A DNA stretch of 64,000 nt from Burkholderiaceae bacterium. Its GTDB lineage: Bacteria > Pseudomonadota > Gammaproteobacteria > Burkholderiales > Burkholderiaceae_C. A model generated the notes under the pieces. That model searched no databases. It had not been told where the DNA came from and saw nothing but the letters and a program-made list of their open reading frames with translations. Positions 25,159 through 35,905 of this stretch are shown here, in pieces (position 1 is the stretch's first letter; each line of letters begins with the position of its first letter). The stretch is taken from NCBI GenBank assembly GCA_030695205.1, contig JAUYTN010000025.1, positions 1 through 64,000 on the forward strand, in the 5' to 3' direction. The translations under genes and the position numbers were made by a program.

Positions 25159-26042
25159 GTGCCCTGCCGGAGGTGCTGTGGGCCCTGTTTATTCAGCCGG
25201 TGGCCGAATTCGGCTTTATGCAGCGTGCCCTGGCTGGCTGCCTGGCGCTGTCGGTCAGCGCCGCACCCATGGGCGTGTTCCTGATGCTGCGGCGCATGAG
25301 CCTGACGGGGGACGCCATGGCCCACGGCATCCTGCCCGGTGCGGCGCTGGGCTATCTGGTGGCTGGGTTGTCGCTGGGGGCCATGACGGTGGGTGGCATC
25401 GTGGCCGGGCTGCTGGTGGCAGTGGCGTCGGGCCTGGTGGCCCGCCACTCCATCTTGCGCGAGGACTCCAGCCTGGCCTCGTTTTACTTGCTGTCGCTGT
25501 CCCTTGGTGTGCTGCTGGTGTCGCTCAAGGGCAGCAGCGTCGATTTGCTGCATGTGCTGTTTGGCACCGTGCTGGCACTGAACAACGATGCGGTGCTGCT
25601 GCTGGGCGGTACCGCCACGGTCACGCTGCTGGGCCTGGCCGTGCTCTACCGGCCCCTGGTGCTGGAGTGCCTTGACCCCGGCTTTTTGCGCTCGGTCAGC
25701 CGCTGGAGCCCGGTGGCCCACTATGGTTTTCTGGTACTGATGGTGCTCAACCTGGTGGCTGGTTTCCATGCGCTGGGCACGCTGATGGCCGTGGGTCTGA
25801 TGGTGCTGCCTGCCGCCGCTGCCCGTTTTTGGGCGCGGGACATCACCCGCATGCTGCTGGCCGCTACCGCCATCGGGCTGGTGGGTGCCGTCGGCGGTCT
25901 GCTGCTCAGCTACCACGCCGATTTGCCCACTGGGCCCGTCATCGTGATGTGCCTGGGCGCACTGATGCTGCTGTCGCTGGCGCTGGGCCCCTTTGGCCTG
26001 CTGCGCAGCCGTCTGCAGCCAGCCACCCACAAACGCGCCTGA
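25155..26042 (+). CDS. znuB: Zinc ABC transporter permease
   Basis: A 295-residue ABC-3 family permease with about nine hydrophobic segments. The MLRRMSLTGDAMAHGILPGAALGYLVAG region is the family hallmark and contacts the ATPase. It starts by a 4-base overlap with znuC and is followed 65 bp later by znuA. Confidence 0.95.
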   Translation: MSALPEVLWALFIQPVAEFGFMQRALAGCLALSVSAAPMGVFLMLRRMSLTGDAMAHGILPGAALGYLVAGLSLGAMTVGGIVAGLLVAVASGLVARHSILREDSSLASFYLLSLSLGVLLVSLKGSSVDLLHVLFGTVLALNNDAVLLLGGTATVTLLGLAVLYRPLVLECLDPGFLRSVSRWSPVAHYGFLVLMVLNLVAGFHALGTLMAVGLMVLPAAAARFWARDITRMLLAATAIGLVGAVGGLLLSYHADLPTGPVIVMCLGALMLLSLALGPFGLLRSRLQPATHKRA

Positions 26043-26095
26043 GACCCTTACCCACCTGTTTGCTCGGATATTTGCTCGGATTCCTGGCTTTTTGA

Positions 26096-27085
<990 letters not shown>

Positions 27086-27125
27086 TCCGCTCAGCCCCCC
27101 GGCCCACCGGCACCATGCCCCCGGC

Positions 27126-28919
27126 TCAGGCCTGGTCGCTGGTCTGATCAATTACCCGGTCAACCACCTGATCGGCTGCTTCATCGACACGGCGGGGTTG
27201 TGGCATGGGTGCGACAGGTGTGGCCCATCGCACGGAATGGCGCCCCGAGTCCTTGGCCTCGTACATGGCGGCATCGGCGGCCAGCAGCAAGGTATCGGGT
27301 GTATCCCCGTCCACCGGGGTGCGGCTGATGCCCAGGCTGCATCCCACCTGCAGCATCAGGTTGCCGTGGGCAATCGGTTCAGACACCCGCTCCAGCAGCT
27401 TGAGCGCAAACGGTGCCAGATCGGCCACATTGCTCACGCCACTGAGCAGCACCACAAATTCATCCCCACCCAGTCTGGCGGCGGTGTCCACCTCTCGGAC
27501 GTTGTCTCGCAGGCGCTGCGACACGGCCTTGAGCACCGCATCGCCGGCATCGTGCCCGTGGGTGTCATTGATGGGCTTGAACCGGTCCAGATCAAGCAGC
27601 AACAGCGCCACCTCTCCCCCATGTCGCCGTCGGTGGGCCAGTGCAGCCTGCAAGCGCTCGCCAAACAGGCGCCGGTTGGCCAGCCCCGTCAACCCGTCGT
27701 GCCGGGCCTGGTCTGACAGCTCACGGCGGCTGCGTTCCAGTTCGTGAAGCTGCTGGGTGATTTGCGACTGCATGCGCTCAAAGCTTCGGGCCAGGTCGCC
27801 CACCTCGTCGTTGCGCTCGGTGGGCAAACGGTGCGCCACCTCGCCCTGGGCGAACAGCCTGGCCGCCTGGCCAATTTCATTGATGGGCCGCGACAGCGCC
27901 CGCGCCAGCACCACCGCCACCACCAACCACACCAAACCGAGCACCGCCACGATGTGGACGATGGTCAGGCGCAACTGCTCCACCTCGGCCAGTACCAGCC
28001 GCAAGGGCTGGGCCAAACCCAGCAGCAGCTGCTGCTCATCCGACACCACCTGGATGTTCTGCCGCACAAACGCCGCCACCAGCGGCTCCTGGGCATGGGG
28101 GCCAGCAGGCAAATCGAACACCACCTCTTCTTTGAGCCGCTCCACCAGTGGCCTGGTCGGTGGCATGTGGTCCTGCACCAGCTGGCGCTGGCCACGGTCG
28201 AAGCCAAAGGTCAAGCCCGCATCGGGGTGGATGAGGATGTCACCCACTCCGTTGGCCAGGTACAGCTGAAACTCGGGCGGCAGGTCCTGCGCCAGCAGGT
28301 CGAACATGCCCTGCACATCCAGGTTGATGGCCATCACCCCCACCACCCGCCCTGCCGCCCCCATGACCGGCATAGACATAACCAGCGACGGCTTGCCCTC
28401 GCTCAAATGGGCACCACTCTCCCGGTTGATCACGATGTCGGACACAAAGGTTTGTCCCGCCTGCAGAGTCAGCGCCTGGGACACGTACGCAAAGTGGCCT
28501 TTCTCCTGCAGGTCGTCGTCTGGCACCGGCAGAGGGCCAGTCACGTCGCGATCCAGCCGCACCACCTCTGCGCCAAAGTCATCGGCCGAGATCAGGCGCA
28601 GCTGCAAATACGCTGGACTCACCAGCATGCGCAACTGGAACAGCGTCAGCAGCTCGCTGCGCGCCTGCGGGTCTGGGCCAGAGAGTGCGCGCACAGCCGC
28701 CGGGTGGGTGGCCAGCACCTGCAAATCGCGCGAAACAAACTCCCGGGTGGACATGATGCGCCGCTTGACCACCTGGGTAGCGGTGAGCAAACGGCTTTGC
28801 GCAGCCGACACCACCAGCTCGCTGCTGGCCCGGTACACGTACCAACCGGTAGCACCAGCGGCCAAGGCCACCACCAGCGCCAGAAGCAGCGCCAACCGGG
28901 GAGCAATGCCGACCCTCAC
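27126..28919 (-). CDS. Membrane diguanylate cyclase with periplasmic sensor domain
   Basis: A 597-residue protein. A membrane helix (about 8-30) opens a large periplasmic double-Cache-like sensor (to about 310). A second helix, a HAMP domain (ending near 390) and a GGDEF domain follow. The active-site motif GGDEF is intact at 484-488, and the product-inhibition site REVD lies five residues earlier (475-478), so it should make c-di-GMP. The start is GTG 28919, overlapping by 4 bases the stop of a polyamine-type binding protein gene. This suggests the binding protein presents a ligand to the sensor domain, as in the NspS-MbaA pair of Vibrio cholerae. Confidence 0.9.
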   Translation of the reverse strand: MRVGIAPRLALLLALVVALAAGATGWYVYRASSELVVSAAQSRLLTATQVVKRRIMSTREFVSRDLQVLATHPAAVRALSGPDPQARSELLTLFQLRMLVSPAYLQLRLISADDFGAEVVRLDRDVTGPLPVPDDDLQEKGHFAYVSQALTLQAGQTFVSDIVINRESGAHLSEGKPSLVMSMPVMGAAGRVVGVMAINLDVQGMFDLLAQDLPPEFQLYLANGVGDILIHPDAGLTFGFDRGQRQLVQDHMPPTRPLVERLKEEVVFDLPAGPHAQEPLVAAFVRQNIQVVSDEQQLLLGLAQPLRLVLAEVEQLRLTIVHIVAVLGLVWLVVAVVLARALSRPINEIGQAARLFAQGEVAHRLPTERNDEVGDLARSFERMQSQITQQLHELERSRRELSDQARHDGLTGLANRRLFGERLQAALAHRRRHGGEVALLLLDLDRFKPINDTHGHDAGDAVLKAVSQRLRDNVREVDTAARLGGDEFVVLLSGVSNVADLAPFALKLLERVSEPIAHGNLMLQVGCSLGISRTPVDGDTPDTLLLAADAAMYEAKDSGRHSVRWATPVAPMPQPRRVDEAADQVVDRVIDQTSDQA

Positions 28920-29977
28920 AGCGCCAACACCTTGGCCACGCGGTCGCCCGACACAATACGTGCCCACAGGCGCTCACGCCGCTCGGCATCCTCGGGCGGC
29001 TGCAGCCACAGCAACCGTTCGTTGGGGTACGGCGAGTGGGTGGTGGTGTTGGCCAGGCCCTGGCGACTGACCAGCCACCCGCTGGCCGCCGGGCCCAGCA
29101 GATGGTTGATCCAGGCGGCGGCCAGCACAGGCTGGCGGCACGCGCGGGTAATGGCCCAGCAGTCCAGCCAGGCGAGCGCACCTTCATCTGGAATGGCGTA
29201 GCCCACATCCAGCCCCGCCTGTTGCAACAGGTGCAGCTGCTGTGAGCCGTAGTTGGCAAACATCAGTACCGCCTGGCGACGCTGGAACAGCTGCACCGAT
29301 TGCTCAGGGTGCAAATAAAAGCCCGCCACATTGCGCCGCAGAGCCACCAGGCGCTCGACGGCTGGCCGCCAGTCGGTACCCGACAGCTGGAATGGGGATG
29401 ACAACCCCAGCATCTGCGCCGCCAGTGAAAAATTGTGTACCCCACCGTCGTACGCCAGCACCCGCCCACGCCAGCGAGGGTCCCACATGGCACCCAGGCT
29501 ACGCGGAGGCTGGCTGAAGTGAGTCTTGCTGTAGATCAGCCCCATGTCCGCGTAGGTGAACGGCACCGCCATGGTCTGACCACCATGCACCAGGCCCTGG
29601 ATGCTGGCAACCTGCTGAAACCGCGGCAACTGGTCGCGGACCCAAGGCACTGAGCCCGGCGCCACTGGGGCTACCAAGCCTTGCACAACCGCCCTCTGCA
29701 ACTCGGCGGTGTTGACGGCAAACACATCCACCCCTGCGCCGCCATCGGCCGCCAGGTGCCGCCACAGCGCCTGGTCGGAGTCCACCACCGTCAGCTGCAC
29801 CTGCACGCCGTGTTCGGCTTCAAAGGCGCTCACCACCTCGGGCTCTGCGTAGCCCGGCCAGGCCATCACGCGCAAGGTGCGCGGCTCAGCCGCCCTTGCC
29901 GCCCCCAGAGGCCAAGCGGCTCCACCGGCCAGCGCGGGCCACAGCTGCAGGTGTTGACGGCGGGTGAGGTTGGGCAT
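28916..29977 (-). CDS. Extracellular solute-binding protein, PotD-like
   Basis: A 353-residue periplasmic binding protein of the spermidine/putrescine (PotD) family. The N-terminus MPNLTRRQHLQLW is a twin-arginine-like signal, with cleavage after ARA. The PFTYADMGLIYSK segment and the DVFAVNTAELQ region fit the fold. No ABC permease or ATPase is nearby; the partner gene is a diguanylate cyclase with translational overlap, which argues for a sensing rather than an uptake role. ATG 29977 is chosen over 30007 and 30040 because the Tat-like signal then begins normally. Polyamine specificity is inferred from the family. Confidence 0.87.
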   Translation of the reverse strand: MPNLTRRQHLQLWPALAGGAAWPLGAARAAEPRTLRVMAWPGYAEPEVVSAFEAEHGVQVQLTVVDSDQALWRHLAADGGAGVDVFAVNTAELQRAVVQGLVAPVAPGSVPWVRDQLPRFQQVASIQGLVHGGQTMAVPFTYADMGLIYSKTHFSQPPRSLGAMWDPRWRGRVLAYDGGVHNFSLAAQMLGLSSPFQLSGTDWRPAVERLVALRRNVAGFYLHPEQSVQLFQRRQAVLMFANYGSQQLHLLQQAGLDVGYAIPDEGALAWLDCWAITRACRQPVLAAAWINHLLGPAASGWLVSRQGLANTTTHSPYPNERLLWLQPPEDAERRERLWARIVSGDRVAKVLAL

Positions 29978-30051
29978 GGGCTGCGGTTGGGTGGAGGATG
30001 CGCCCATCGTATGGTGGTCGGCCAGGGATGGCAAGCGCAAAATTTTTCAAC

Positions 30052-30099
30052 AAAAAAAGCCTTATACGCTTTATTTGATTAAATAGTTTGCTATCTATT
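30052..30099 (-). repeat. Dispersed A/T-rich repeat, copy E
   Basis: On the minus strand it reads ATAGATAGCAAACTATTTAA, then AAGCGTATAAGGC and a T-run. It overlaps the msrA stop codon and could also act as its transcription terminator, since the AGGC is followed by T7. Confidence 0.6.
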
Positions 30100-30694
30100 T
30101 CCGCAAATCACTGAACAACTTCGACAACTTCAGCACCTTGGGTGCCACCACCATGGCGCAGTAACCCTGGTTGGGGTGCTGCTCGAAATAGTCCTGGTGG
30201 TAGGCCTCGGCGGCGCTGTAGTGCCGCAGGGGCAGCACTTCCGTCACCACGGGCGCATGCAGTTGCCCGCTGGCCTCCAGCAGGCTCACCACCGCCAGAG
30301 CCTCTGCCTGCTGCTCGGGCGTCGTGAAGTACACGCCGCTGCGGTACTGGGTGCCCACATCGTTGCCCTGGCGGTTGGGAGTGGTCGGGTCGTGCACTGC
30401 AAAAAACACCTCCAGCAAGGCACGGGTGCTGACAACTGCCGGGTCGTACACCAGCTTGACCACCTCGTTGTAGCCGGTGCTGCCGCTGCACACCTGCTCG
30501 TAGCTGGGTGTGGGAAAGCGCTGCGCATCACCGTTGGCGTAGCCCGATTCCACGTCGAGCACCCCCCTCACTCGCACAAACACCGCTTCGGTGCACCAAA
30601 AGCATCCGCCCCCCAGCACCAGGGTTTGGAGTGCCGCCGCAAAGCCCTCTGCCTTGTTGTTTGAGGCCGCCGGGTTCAAGTCCTTGTTTGCCAT
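30095..30694 (-). CDS. msrA: Peptide methionine sulfoxide reductase MsrA
   Basis: A 199-residue enzyme that reduces methionine-S-sulfoxide in proteins, repairing oxidative damage. The catalytic motif GGCFWCTE has Cys31 as the nucleophile; the YFEQHPNQGYC segment near the C-terminus supplies a resolving cysteine. No signal peptide, so it is cytoplasmic. The last codon and stop fall in a copy of the dispersed repeat. Confidence 0.95.
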   Translation of the reverse strand: MANKDLNPAASNNKAEGFAAALQTLVLGGGCFWCTEAVFVRVRGVLDVESGYANGDAQRFPTPSYEQVCSGSTGYNEVVKLVYDPAVVSTRALLEVFFAVHDPTTPNRQGNDVGTQYRSGVYFTTPEQQAEALAVVSLLEASGQLHAPVVTEVLPLRHYSAAEAYHQDYFEQHPNQGYCAMVVAPKVLKLSKLFSDLRK

Positions 30695-30759
30695 GTTTGC
30701 CTTTGTTCATACACAGGGGGCTCCAGTTGCCAACCAGCACCGGAGATCAGTACAAGCTT

Positions 30760-31680
30760 TTAACCCGACACCGCCACCCGCTCACGCACCACCGCCAGAA
30801 AGGCCGACAGAGCGGCGTGGTTGCCGCTGTCGGGCTGGTCCCGCCCGGCCCGCCACAGGCAACGCGTTTCGTAGGGTGGTGAGGCGTTGGCCAAGGGCAC
30901 AAACACCGCCCCAGCCAGACCAGACCGCCCCAGCGCCTCGGGCACCAGCGCCACGCCCAAACCCTGTGACACCACGCTGACCACGCTCAGCCAGTGGCGC
31001 AGTTCGTGCCGCACCTGAGGTTGCCAACCCGCCTGTTCACACAAAGCCAGGATGCGGTCGTGGTAGTCGGGCGACACGGTGCGCGAAACCAAGGCCAACG
31101 GCTCTGCGCCAAGCTGCGCCAGCAGCACACCGCCCACAGGCTGCGGCGGCTGCGCCAATGCGTGGGAGTGGGGCAGGCACGCCACCAGCGGCTGACTGGC
31201 CACCAGAATATGGGCCAAGCCAATGGGCACATCCGCCAGATGGGCAAAGCCCACGTCCAGCCGGTCGTGCTGCAGCTCCAACAGCTGCTCGGCCGAGCTC
31301 AGCTCGCGCAACTCAACCCGCAAGCGAGGGTGTGCCTGCTGAAAAGGCTGCAGCATCTGCGGCAAGCCCCGGTACAGCATGGCCCCCACAAAACCAATGC
31401 GCAGACTGCCCGCCTGCCCCTGGGCCACGTCCTGGGCCAGCTGCATGGCGTGCCGCGCCCGGGCCAGCAGCGCCTGCGCCTCGGGCAACAAGGCCCGCCC
31501 CGCCGCCGTGAGCTGCACGCTTTTGCTGCTGCGCACAAACAGCTGGGCGCCCACCGATGCTTCCAGCTGCCGAATGGCCACGCTCAATGGCGGCTGCGTC
31601 ATGGCCAAGCGCAAAGCAGCACGGCCAAAGTGCAGTTCTTCGGCCAGCATCAGAAAACACCGCAAATGCCTGAATTCCAT
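30760..31680 (-). CDS. LysR-family transcriptional regulator (probable GcdR)
   Basis: A 306-residue LysR-type regulator. The N-terminal winged helix reads [22 protein letters not shown] to [23 protein letters not shown], followed by the effector-binding domain. It is divergent from the glutaryl-CoA dehydrogenase gene with inverted repeats between them, the usual arrangement for an activator of glutarate/lysine breakdown. ATG 31680 is preferred over 31695 because the family begins at MEFRHL. Confidence 0.9.
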   Translation of the reverse strand: MEFRHLRCFLMLAEELHFGRAALRLAMTQPPLSVAIRQLEASVGAQLFVRSSKSVQLTAAGRALLPEAQALLARARHAMQLAQDVAQGQAGSLRIGFVGAMLYRGLPQMLQPFQQAHPRLRVELRELSSAEQLLELQHDRLDVGFAHLADVPIGLAHILVASQPLVACLPHSHALAQPPQPVGGVLLAQLGAEPLALVSRTVSPDYHDRILALCEQAGWQPQVRHELRHWLSVVSVVSQGLGVALVPEALGRSGLAGAVFVPLANASPPYETRCLWRAGRDQPDSGNHAALSAFLAVVRERVAVSG

Positions 31681-31713
31681 GGCCGCCTCTTTCATTCATA
31701 CGCAAACGAGATC

Positions 31714-31731
31714 ATCAAATCTGTATTTGAT
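31714..31731. promoter_or_regulatory. Candidate LysR-type operator between the regulator and gcdH
   Basis: ATCAAAT-CTGT-ATTTGAT is a perfect 7-bp inverted repeat. An overlapping pair ATCTGT (31719-31724) and ACAGAT (31739-31744) forms a second, wider dyad. Both lie in the 133-bp divergent region and fit a LysR activator that also controls its own gene. Confidence 0.6.
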
Positions 31732-31813
31732 ATTAGACACAGATGATTGGAGGCTTGACAATGCGGCCACTGTCAATGCCACCCATTCAACACCAACCGA
31801 CCGAGGACGCCCC

Positions 31814-33010
31814 ATGAGCCAGAAATTTCAGTGGAACGATGCTTTTCTGTTTGCCGAGCAGCTCAGCGACGACGAGCGCGCCATTCAGGAAGCCGCCCAG
31901 CAGTATTGCCAGGACAAGCTGCAAACCCGCGTGCTGATGGCCGCCCGCCACGAAACCTTCGACCGCGACATCATGACCGAGATGGGTGCGCTGGGCCTGC
32001 TGGGCTGCACCATCGAGGGCTATGGCTGCGCAGGCCTGAACTATGTGAGCTACGGCCTGGTGGCCCGCGAGGTGGAGCGGGTGGACAGCGGCTACCGCAG
32101 CGCCATGAGCGTGCAAAGCAGCCTGGTGATGCACCCCATCCACGCCTACGGCAGCGAAGAGCAGCGCCTTAAGTACCTGCCCAAACTGGCCACCGGCGAG
32201 TGGGTCGGCTGCTTTGGCCTGACCGAACCCAACCACGGCTCAGACCCTGCCAGCATGCTCAGCCGCGCCCGCCCCGTGGACGGCGGCTACATCCTGAAGG
32301 GCAACACGATGTGGATCACCAACTCCCCCATCGCAGACGTGTTTGTGGTGTGGGCCAAGCTGACCGATGCCGATGGCCACACCGGCGGCCAGGAAGCCAT
32401 TCGCGGCTTCATCCTCGAAAAAGGCATGGAGGGGCTGAGCGCGCCCAAGATCGAAGGCAAGATGAGCCTGCGCGCCAGCATCACCGGCGAAATCGTGATG
32501 GACGACGTGTTTGTGCCCGCCAGCCAGTTGCTGCCCAACGTGAGCGGCCTGAAAGGCCCCTTTGGCTGCCTGAACAAGGCCCGCTTCGGCATTGCCTGGG
32601 GCGCGTTGGGTGCCGCCGAAGACTGCTGGCACCGCGCCCGCCAGTACACGCTGGACCGCGTGCAATTTGGCCGCCCGCTGGCGCAGAACCAGCTGATCCA
32701 GAAAAAGCTGGCCGACATGCAGACCGAAATCACCCTCGGCCTGCAAGGCTGCCTGCGTGTGGGCCGCCTTATGGACGAAGGCAAATCGGTGCCGGAAATG
32801 ATCAGCCTCATCAAGCGCAACAGCTGCGGCAAGGCGTTGGACGTAGCCCGCATGGCCCGCGACATGCACGGTGGCAACGGCATTCATGACGAGTACCACG
32901 TCATTCGCCACATGATCAACCTGGAAACCGTCAATACCTACGAGGGCACGCACGACATCCACGCCCTCATCCTGGGCCGGGCGCAGACGGGCTTGCAGGC
33001 GTTTTTCTGA
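31814..33010 (+). CDS. gcdH: Glutaryl-CoA dehydrogenase
   Basis: A 398-residue acyl-CoA dehydrogenase that oxidises and decarboxylates glutaryl-CoA to crotonyl-CoA in lysine, tryptophan and aromatic-acid breakdown. The FAD segments [12 protein letters not shown] and MWITNS are present. The catalytic Glu377 lies in [20 protein letters not shown], the GCDH-specific placement. The start is the ATG at 31814; the frame is open far upstream but that part has no similarity. Confidence 0.95.
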   Translation: MSQKFQWNDAFLFAEQLSDDERAIQEAAQQYCQDKLQTRVLMAARHETFDRDIMTEMGALGLLGCTIEGYGCAGLNYVSYGLVAREVERVDSGYRSAMSVQSSLVMHPIHAYGSEEQRLKYLPKLATGEWVGCFGLTEPNHGSDPASMLSRARPVDGGYILKGNTMWITNSPIADVFVVWAKLTDADGHTGGQEAIRGFILEKGMEGLSAPKIEGKMSLRASITGEIVMDDVFVPASQLLPNVSGLKGPFGCLNKARFGIAWGALGAAEDCWHRARQYTLDRVQFGRPLAQNQLIQKKLADMQTEITLGLQGCLRVGRLMDEGKSVPEMISLIKRNSCGKALDVARMARDMHGGNGIHDEYHVIRHMINLETVNTYEGTHDIHALILGRAQTGLQAFF

Positions 33011-33038
33011 ATCTACATACAGTGCAAGCGCCGAGAAG

Positions 33039-33380
33039 TCAGCCTACCCGCTGGCCTGGGCGCTGGGTGCTGTGAACACGCGCTGCGGCGATGCCCCGTT
33101 GATGCGCCGTCGACTCACTCACCGCCGCCCGTGCCAGCAAATGAGAGGCTACTGGCAACGTGGCCAGCAGGAACACCACGATCAGTAACAAACGCCGTAT
33201 CCATTCGGCGTCAGTCATGGCCAACATGGCCCCCACACACAACAAAGCCAAGGCCAAGGTGCCTGCTTTGGTGGCAGCATGCTGGCGAGCCAGTGCATCG
33301 GGAAGCTTGATCACCCCCCACGCGGCAATCAGCAGCAACACCGCCGATCCAGAAATCAACAGTGCGGCAAGGTAACTCAT
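33039..33380 (-). CDS. mrpG: Na+/H+ antiporter subunit G (Mrp operon 1)
   Basis: A 113-residue subunit with three hydrophobic segments and the G-subunit pattern [26 protein letters not shown]. It is the last gene of the seven-gene operon and overlaps mrpF by 4 bases. All seven subunits are usually needed for a working Mrp complex. Confidence 0.92.
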   Translation of the reverse strand: MSYLAALLISGSAVLLLIAAWGVIKLPDALARQHAATKAGTLALALLCVGAMLAMTDAEWIRRLLLIVVFLLATLPVASHLLARAAVSESTAHQRGIAAARVHSTQRPGQRVG

Positions 33381-33664
33381 GAATGCTCCTCGGTCGATTC
33401 AGCAGGCGAGGCTCTCTGCACCAGGCGAGCCCAACCGATGGTGCCCACGAAACCCACCAGTGCCAGCCCAATCCCAACGTCCAAAAAAACTGTTCGCTCT
33501 GTCAACAGCGACGCTGCAACTGATAGCGCGATGCCAGCTGCAAGAAAAATATCGAGCGCCACGATGCGATCAGCATCTGTTGGCCCGCGCACCATGCGGA
33601 CACCCGCGATAGCCAGCGCCAGAAGGGAGGCGATGACCAGAAGAACAGTCGCCCACTGAATCAT
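33377..33664 (-). CDS. mrpF: Na+/H+ antiporter subunit F (Mrp operon 1)
   Basis: A 95-residue subunit with three helices and the conserved RMVRGPTDADRIVALDI motif of MrpF. The aspartates in this segment are implicated in ion handling. It overlaps mrpE and mrpG by 4 bases each. Confidence 0.93.
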   Translation of the reverse strand: MIQWATVLLVIASLLALAIAGVRMVRGPTDADRIVALDIFLAAGIALSVAASLLTERTVFLDVGIGLALVGFVGTIGWARLVQRASPAESTEEHS

Positions 33665-34017
33665 TGCGACACCCCGAAAACAGTCACCAACCCGGGTTCG
33701 AAATCTGTGCGAATACCGTCAATCATTTCTTGCACCGTGGTTTCATCGAGAACATGCAGCAACAGTTCGTGCGTGTCCATGTCTATGTCCAACGTGGTGG
33801 TACCTGGCGTGAGCGTCACCATGCACCCCAAGATAGCGGCCCCCGTGGCACTCATCGGAACAAAGCGAACACGAACGAAAGCCCCCTTGCGGGCCGTGGC
33901 AACGTTGGCGGTGGAAGCAACAATAACCTGCACGGTCTGCACTCCTGACAGCACCACAGCCTTGAGAAAACGCAACAGGAGCACAACAAGTGCCCACGTT
34001 TTGATAACCATGGTCAA
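33661..34017 (-). CDS. mrpE: Na+/H+ antiporter subunit E (Mrp operon 1)
   Basis: A 118-residue subunit, short for MrpE (usually about 160): the second half with VTLTPGTTTLDIDMDTHELLLHVLDE is intact, but the N-terminal helices are reduced compared with operon 2. It overlaps mrpD and mrpF by 4 bases each. Confidence 0.9.
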   Translation of the reverse strand: MTMVIKTWALVVLLLRFLKAVVLSGVQTVQVIVASTANVATARKGAFVRVRFVPMSATGAAILGCMVTLTPGTTTLDIDMDTHELLLHVLDETTVQEMIDGIRTDFEPGLVTVFGVSQ

Positions 34018-35480
34018 GACCCTCCTAGCGTGGCAGCCGCCGCTTGGGCATACGCCACCAGCGCCTGCGGATTAAAACTGATGATCAGCGTGACAACCGC
34101 CAGCCCGATGGTGGCCATCCAGGCGGGCACCACACGGGCATTGGTTGGCAATACCCAGTTGTCGTCAGGATGCGGTTTCCAAAACGCTTCCATCCAGATT
34201 TTCATCATGGAGTACAGCGTGAGCACGCTGACCGCCAAGGCCACCACTGTCCAGACGATGCGACCTTGGCCGATGGCCTCCTGCAAAATCATGTACTTGG
34301 CCCAAAAGCCAGACAAGGGAGGAATGCCCACCAGCGACAGGGCTGGCACCATGAACAGGAAAGCCAATGCGGTTTTGTGAGCGTAAAGGCCTCCAATGCG
34401 GCGCAAGTCATAGCTACCGGTGTACCGCCATATAAGGGCAGCCACAAGGAACAAGTTGGCCTTCACCACGATGTGATGGATGGTGTAGAAAAGCGTTGCC
34501 GCATTGCCCGCTTCGCTTGCCAGTGCAATGCCCAGCAAGATGTAGCCAATCTGACTGATGATGTGAAATGCGAGTATTCGCCGCATGTCCCAGTGGTAAG
34601 CCGCACCAAACACTCCAAACAACATGGTGGCAGCAGCAATCCACCCGAGTGACTCCATCAGCAATGCAGGGGCCGGTGCAAACACATCACCTGCACTCCG
34701 CAGCACTGCGTATATGCCGACTTTCGTCAGCAGTCCGGCAAACAATGCAAGCACGGGCGCAGACAACGTGTGGTACGAGGCTGGAAGCCAGGCGAACAAA
34801 GGAAACGCGCCGGCCTTCACCAGAAAAGCCAGTAGCAGCGTGCCCAGTACCAATGTCAACAACGCGGGAGGTACACCCGGCGCAGCCTGCGCCAGCGCAG
34901 CAAAGTTCAGGTGGCCAGTCACTGCATACACCATACCCACAGCAACCAGCAACAACAGTGTGCCAACCAGATTCAAAACCAGGTATTTGAAACTGCCCTC
35001 GATTTGGTCCAGCCGTCCACCGATTGCAAACAGGCCGACCGCACAAATCAGCATCACCTCAAACCACACATAGAGGTTAAACAGATCGGCCGTGACAAAA
35101 GCGCCACCCACGCCCGCCAGCAGTCCATGCAAAAGAGGCAACAGCAAACCATGCCGCTCACCGGTATCGGCATCGCTGGCCATGAACAAAAGACTGGCTA
35201 AACCCATGAGTGCCGTGATCAACACCAGCGAGGCACTCATGCGATCAATTCTGAACTCGATGCCATAAGGCACTGCCCAGCCGCCGAAGGCCGCACTCGG
35301 CACAGTCCCGGAGTCCGCAATCTGCACCAGCCAGGTTGCACAAATCAAGAACGCAAATATGCCGACATAACTGATACCTGCCTGCAGTGCAATGCGGTCA
35401 CGCGCCAGAGTGGTCGCCACGGCGGTCGCCAAAGGCACCAGAACAGGCGAAATCACCAATGCATTCATTACCTCGGTCAT
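34014..35480 (-). CDS. mrpD: Na+/H+ antiporter subunit D (Mrp operon 1)
   Basis: A 488-residue NuoM/N-like subunit with about fourteen helices. The conserved glutamate lies in YVWFEVMLICAVGL, with channel lysines in LVKAGAFPLFAWLPASY and HIVVKANLFL segments, as in complex I proton-channel subunits. Together with MrpA it forms the ion-translocating core. Confidence 0.95.
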   Translation of the reverse strand: MTEVMNALVISPVLVPLATAVATTLARDRIALQAGISYVGIFAFLICATWLVQIADSGTVPSAAFGGWAVPYGIEFRIDRMSASLVLITALMGLASLLFMASDADTGERHGLLLPLLHGLLAGVGGAFVTADLFNLYVWFEVMLICAVGLFAIGGRLDQIEGSFKYLVLNLVGTLLLLVAVGMVYAVTGHLNFAALAQAAPGVPPALLTLVLGTLLLAFLVKAGAFPLFAWLPASYHTLSAPVLALFAGLLTKVGIYAVLRSAGDVFAPAPALLMESLGWIAAATMLFGVFGAAYHWDMRRILAFHIISQIGYILLGIALASEAGNAATLFYTIHHIVVKANLFLVAALIWRYTGSYDLRRIGGLYAHKTALAFLFMVPALSLVGIPPLSGFWAKYMILQEAIGQGRIVWTVVALAVSVLTLYSMMKIWMEAFWKPHPDDNWVLPTNARVVPAWMATIGLAVVTLIISFNPQALVAYAQAAAATLGGS

Positions 35481-35905
35481 GGTGCATCTCCCCTGGCCGA
35501 AGGCGGATACACCGGCTCCAATGCGGCTGGCGTGTAGGGGGGTTTGACCTTGTCGTCAGGAGGCGGCTCAGCATGGCGCAACTGGGTTGCATCGTCGGTG
35601 CCTGCCTCCTGGATCACCCTGAGCAAAAGCACCAGGGCAAAACAAATCAGCGCAAATCCAATGACGATGGCCGTGAGCACCAGAGCTTGCGGCAGGGCAT
35701 TGCCCGCTTCGCCCAGTATCTGCTCACCCATTTGCACGATCGCAGGCTGAGCAGATCCGAGCCGTCCTGCAGCAAAAAGAATCAGGTTCGCTGCCGCACC
35801 CAGGACCCCAAGACCCAAGATGCAACGGAACATATCGCGAGAAAGCGCGAGGTACACGCCAGCACACACGCACGCAAACACAGGCAACGCCAGAAACCAA
35901 ATCAT
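35477..35905 (-). CDS. mrpC: Na+/H+ antiporter subunit C (Mrp operon 1)
   Basis: A 142-residue NuoK-like subunit with three helices, including the GLGVLGAAANLILFAAGRL and PQALVLTAIVIGFA segments. ATG 35905 overlaps the mrpB stop by 4 bases and is chosen over an upstream open frame. The C-terminal 35 residues are Pro-rich and hydrophilic. Confidence 0.93.
   Translation of the reverse strand: MIWFLALPVFACVCAGVYLALSRDMFRCILGLGVLGAAANLILFAAGRLGSAQPAIVQMGEQILGEAGNALPQALVLTAIVIGFALICFALVLLLRVIQEAGTDDATQLRHAEPPPDDKVKPPYTPAALEPVYPPSARGDAP

Noticed and set aside
27744..29201. 485-codon plus-strand frame opposite the diguanylate cyclase
   Set aside because: Low-complexity His/Gln/Arg-rich translation, opposite a protein with verified domains.
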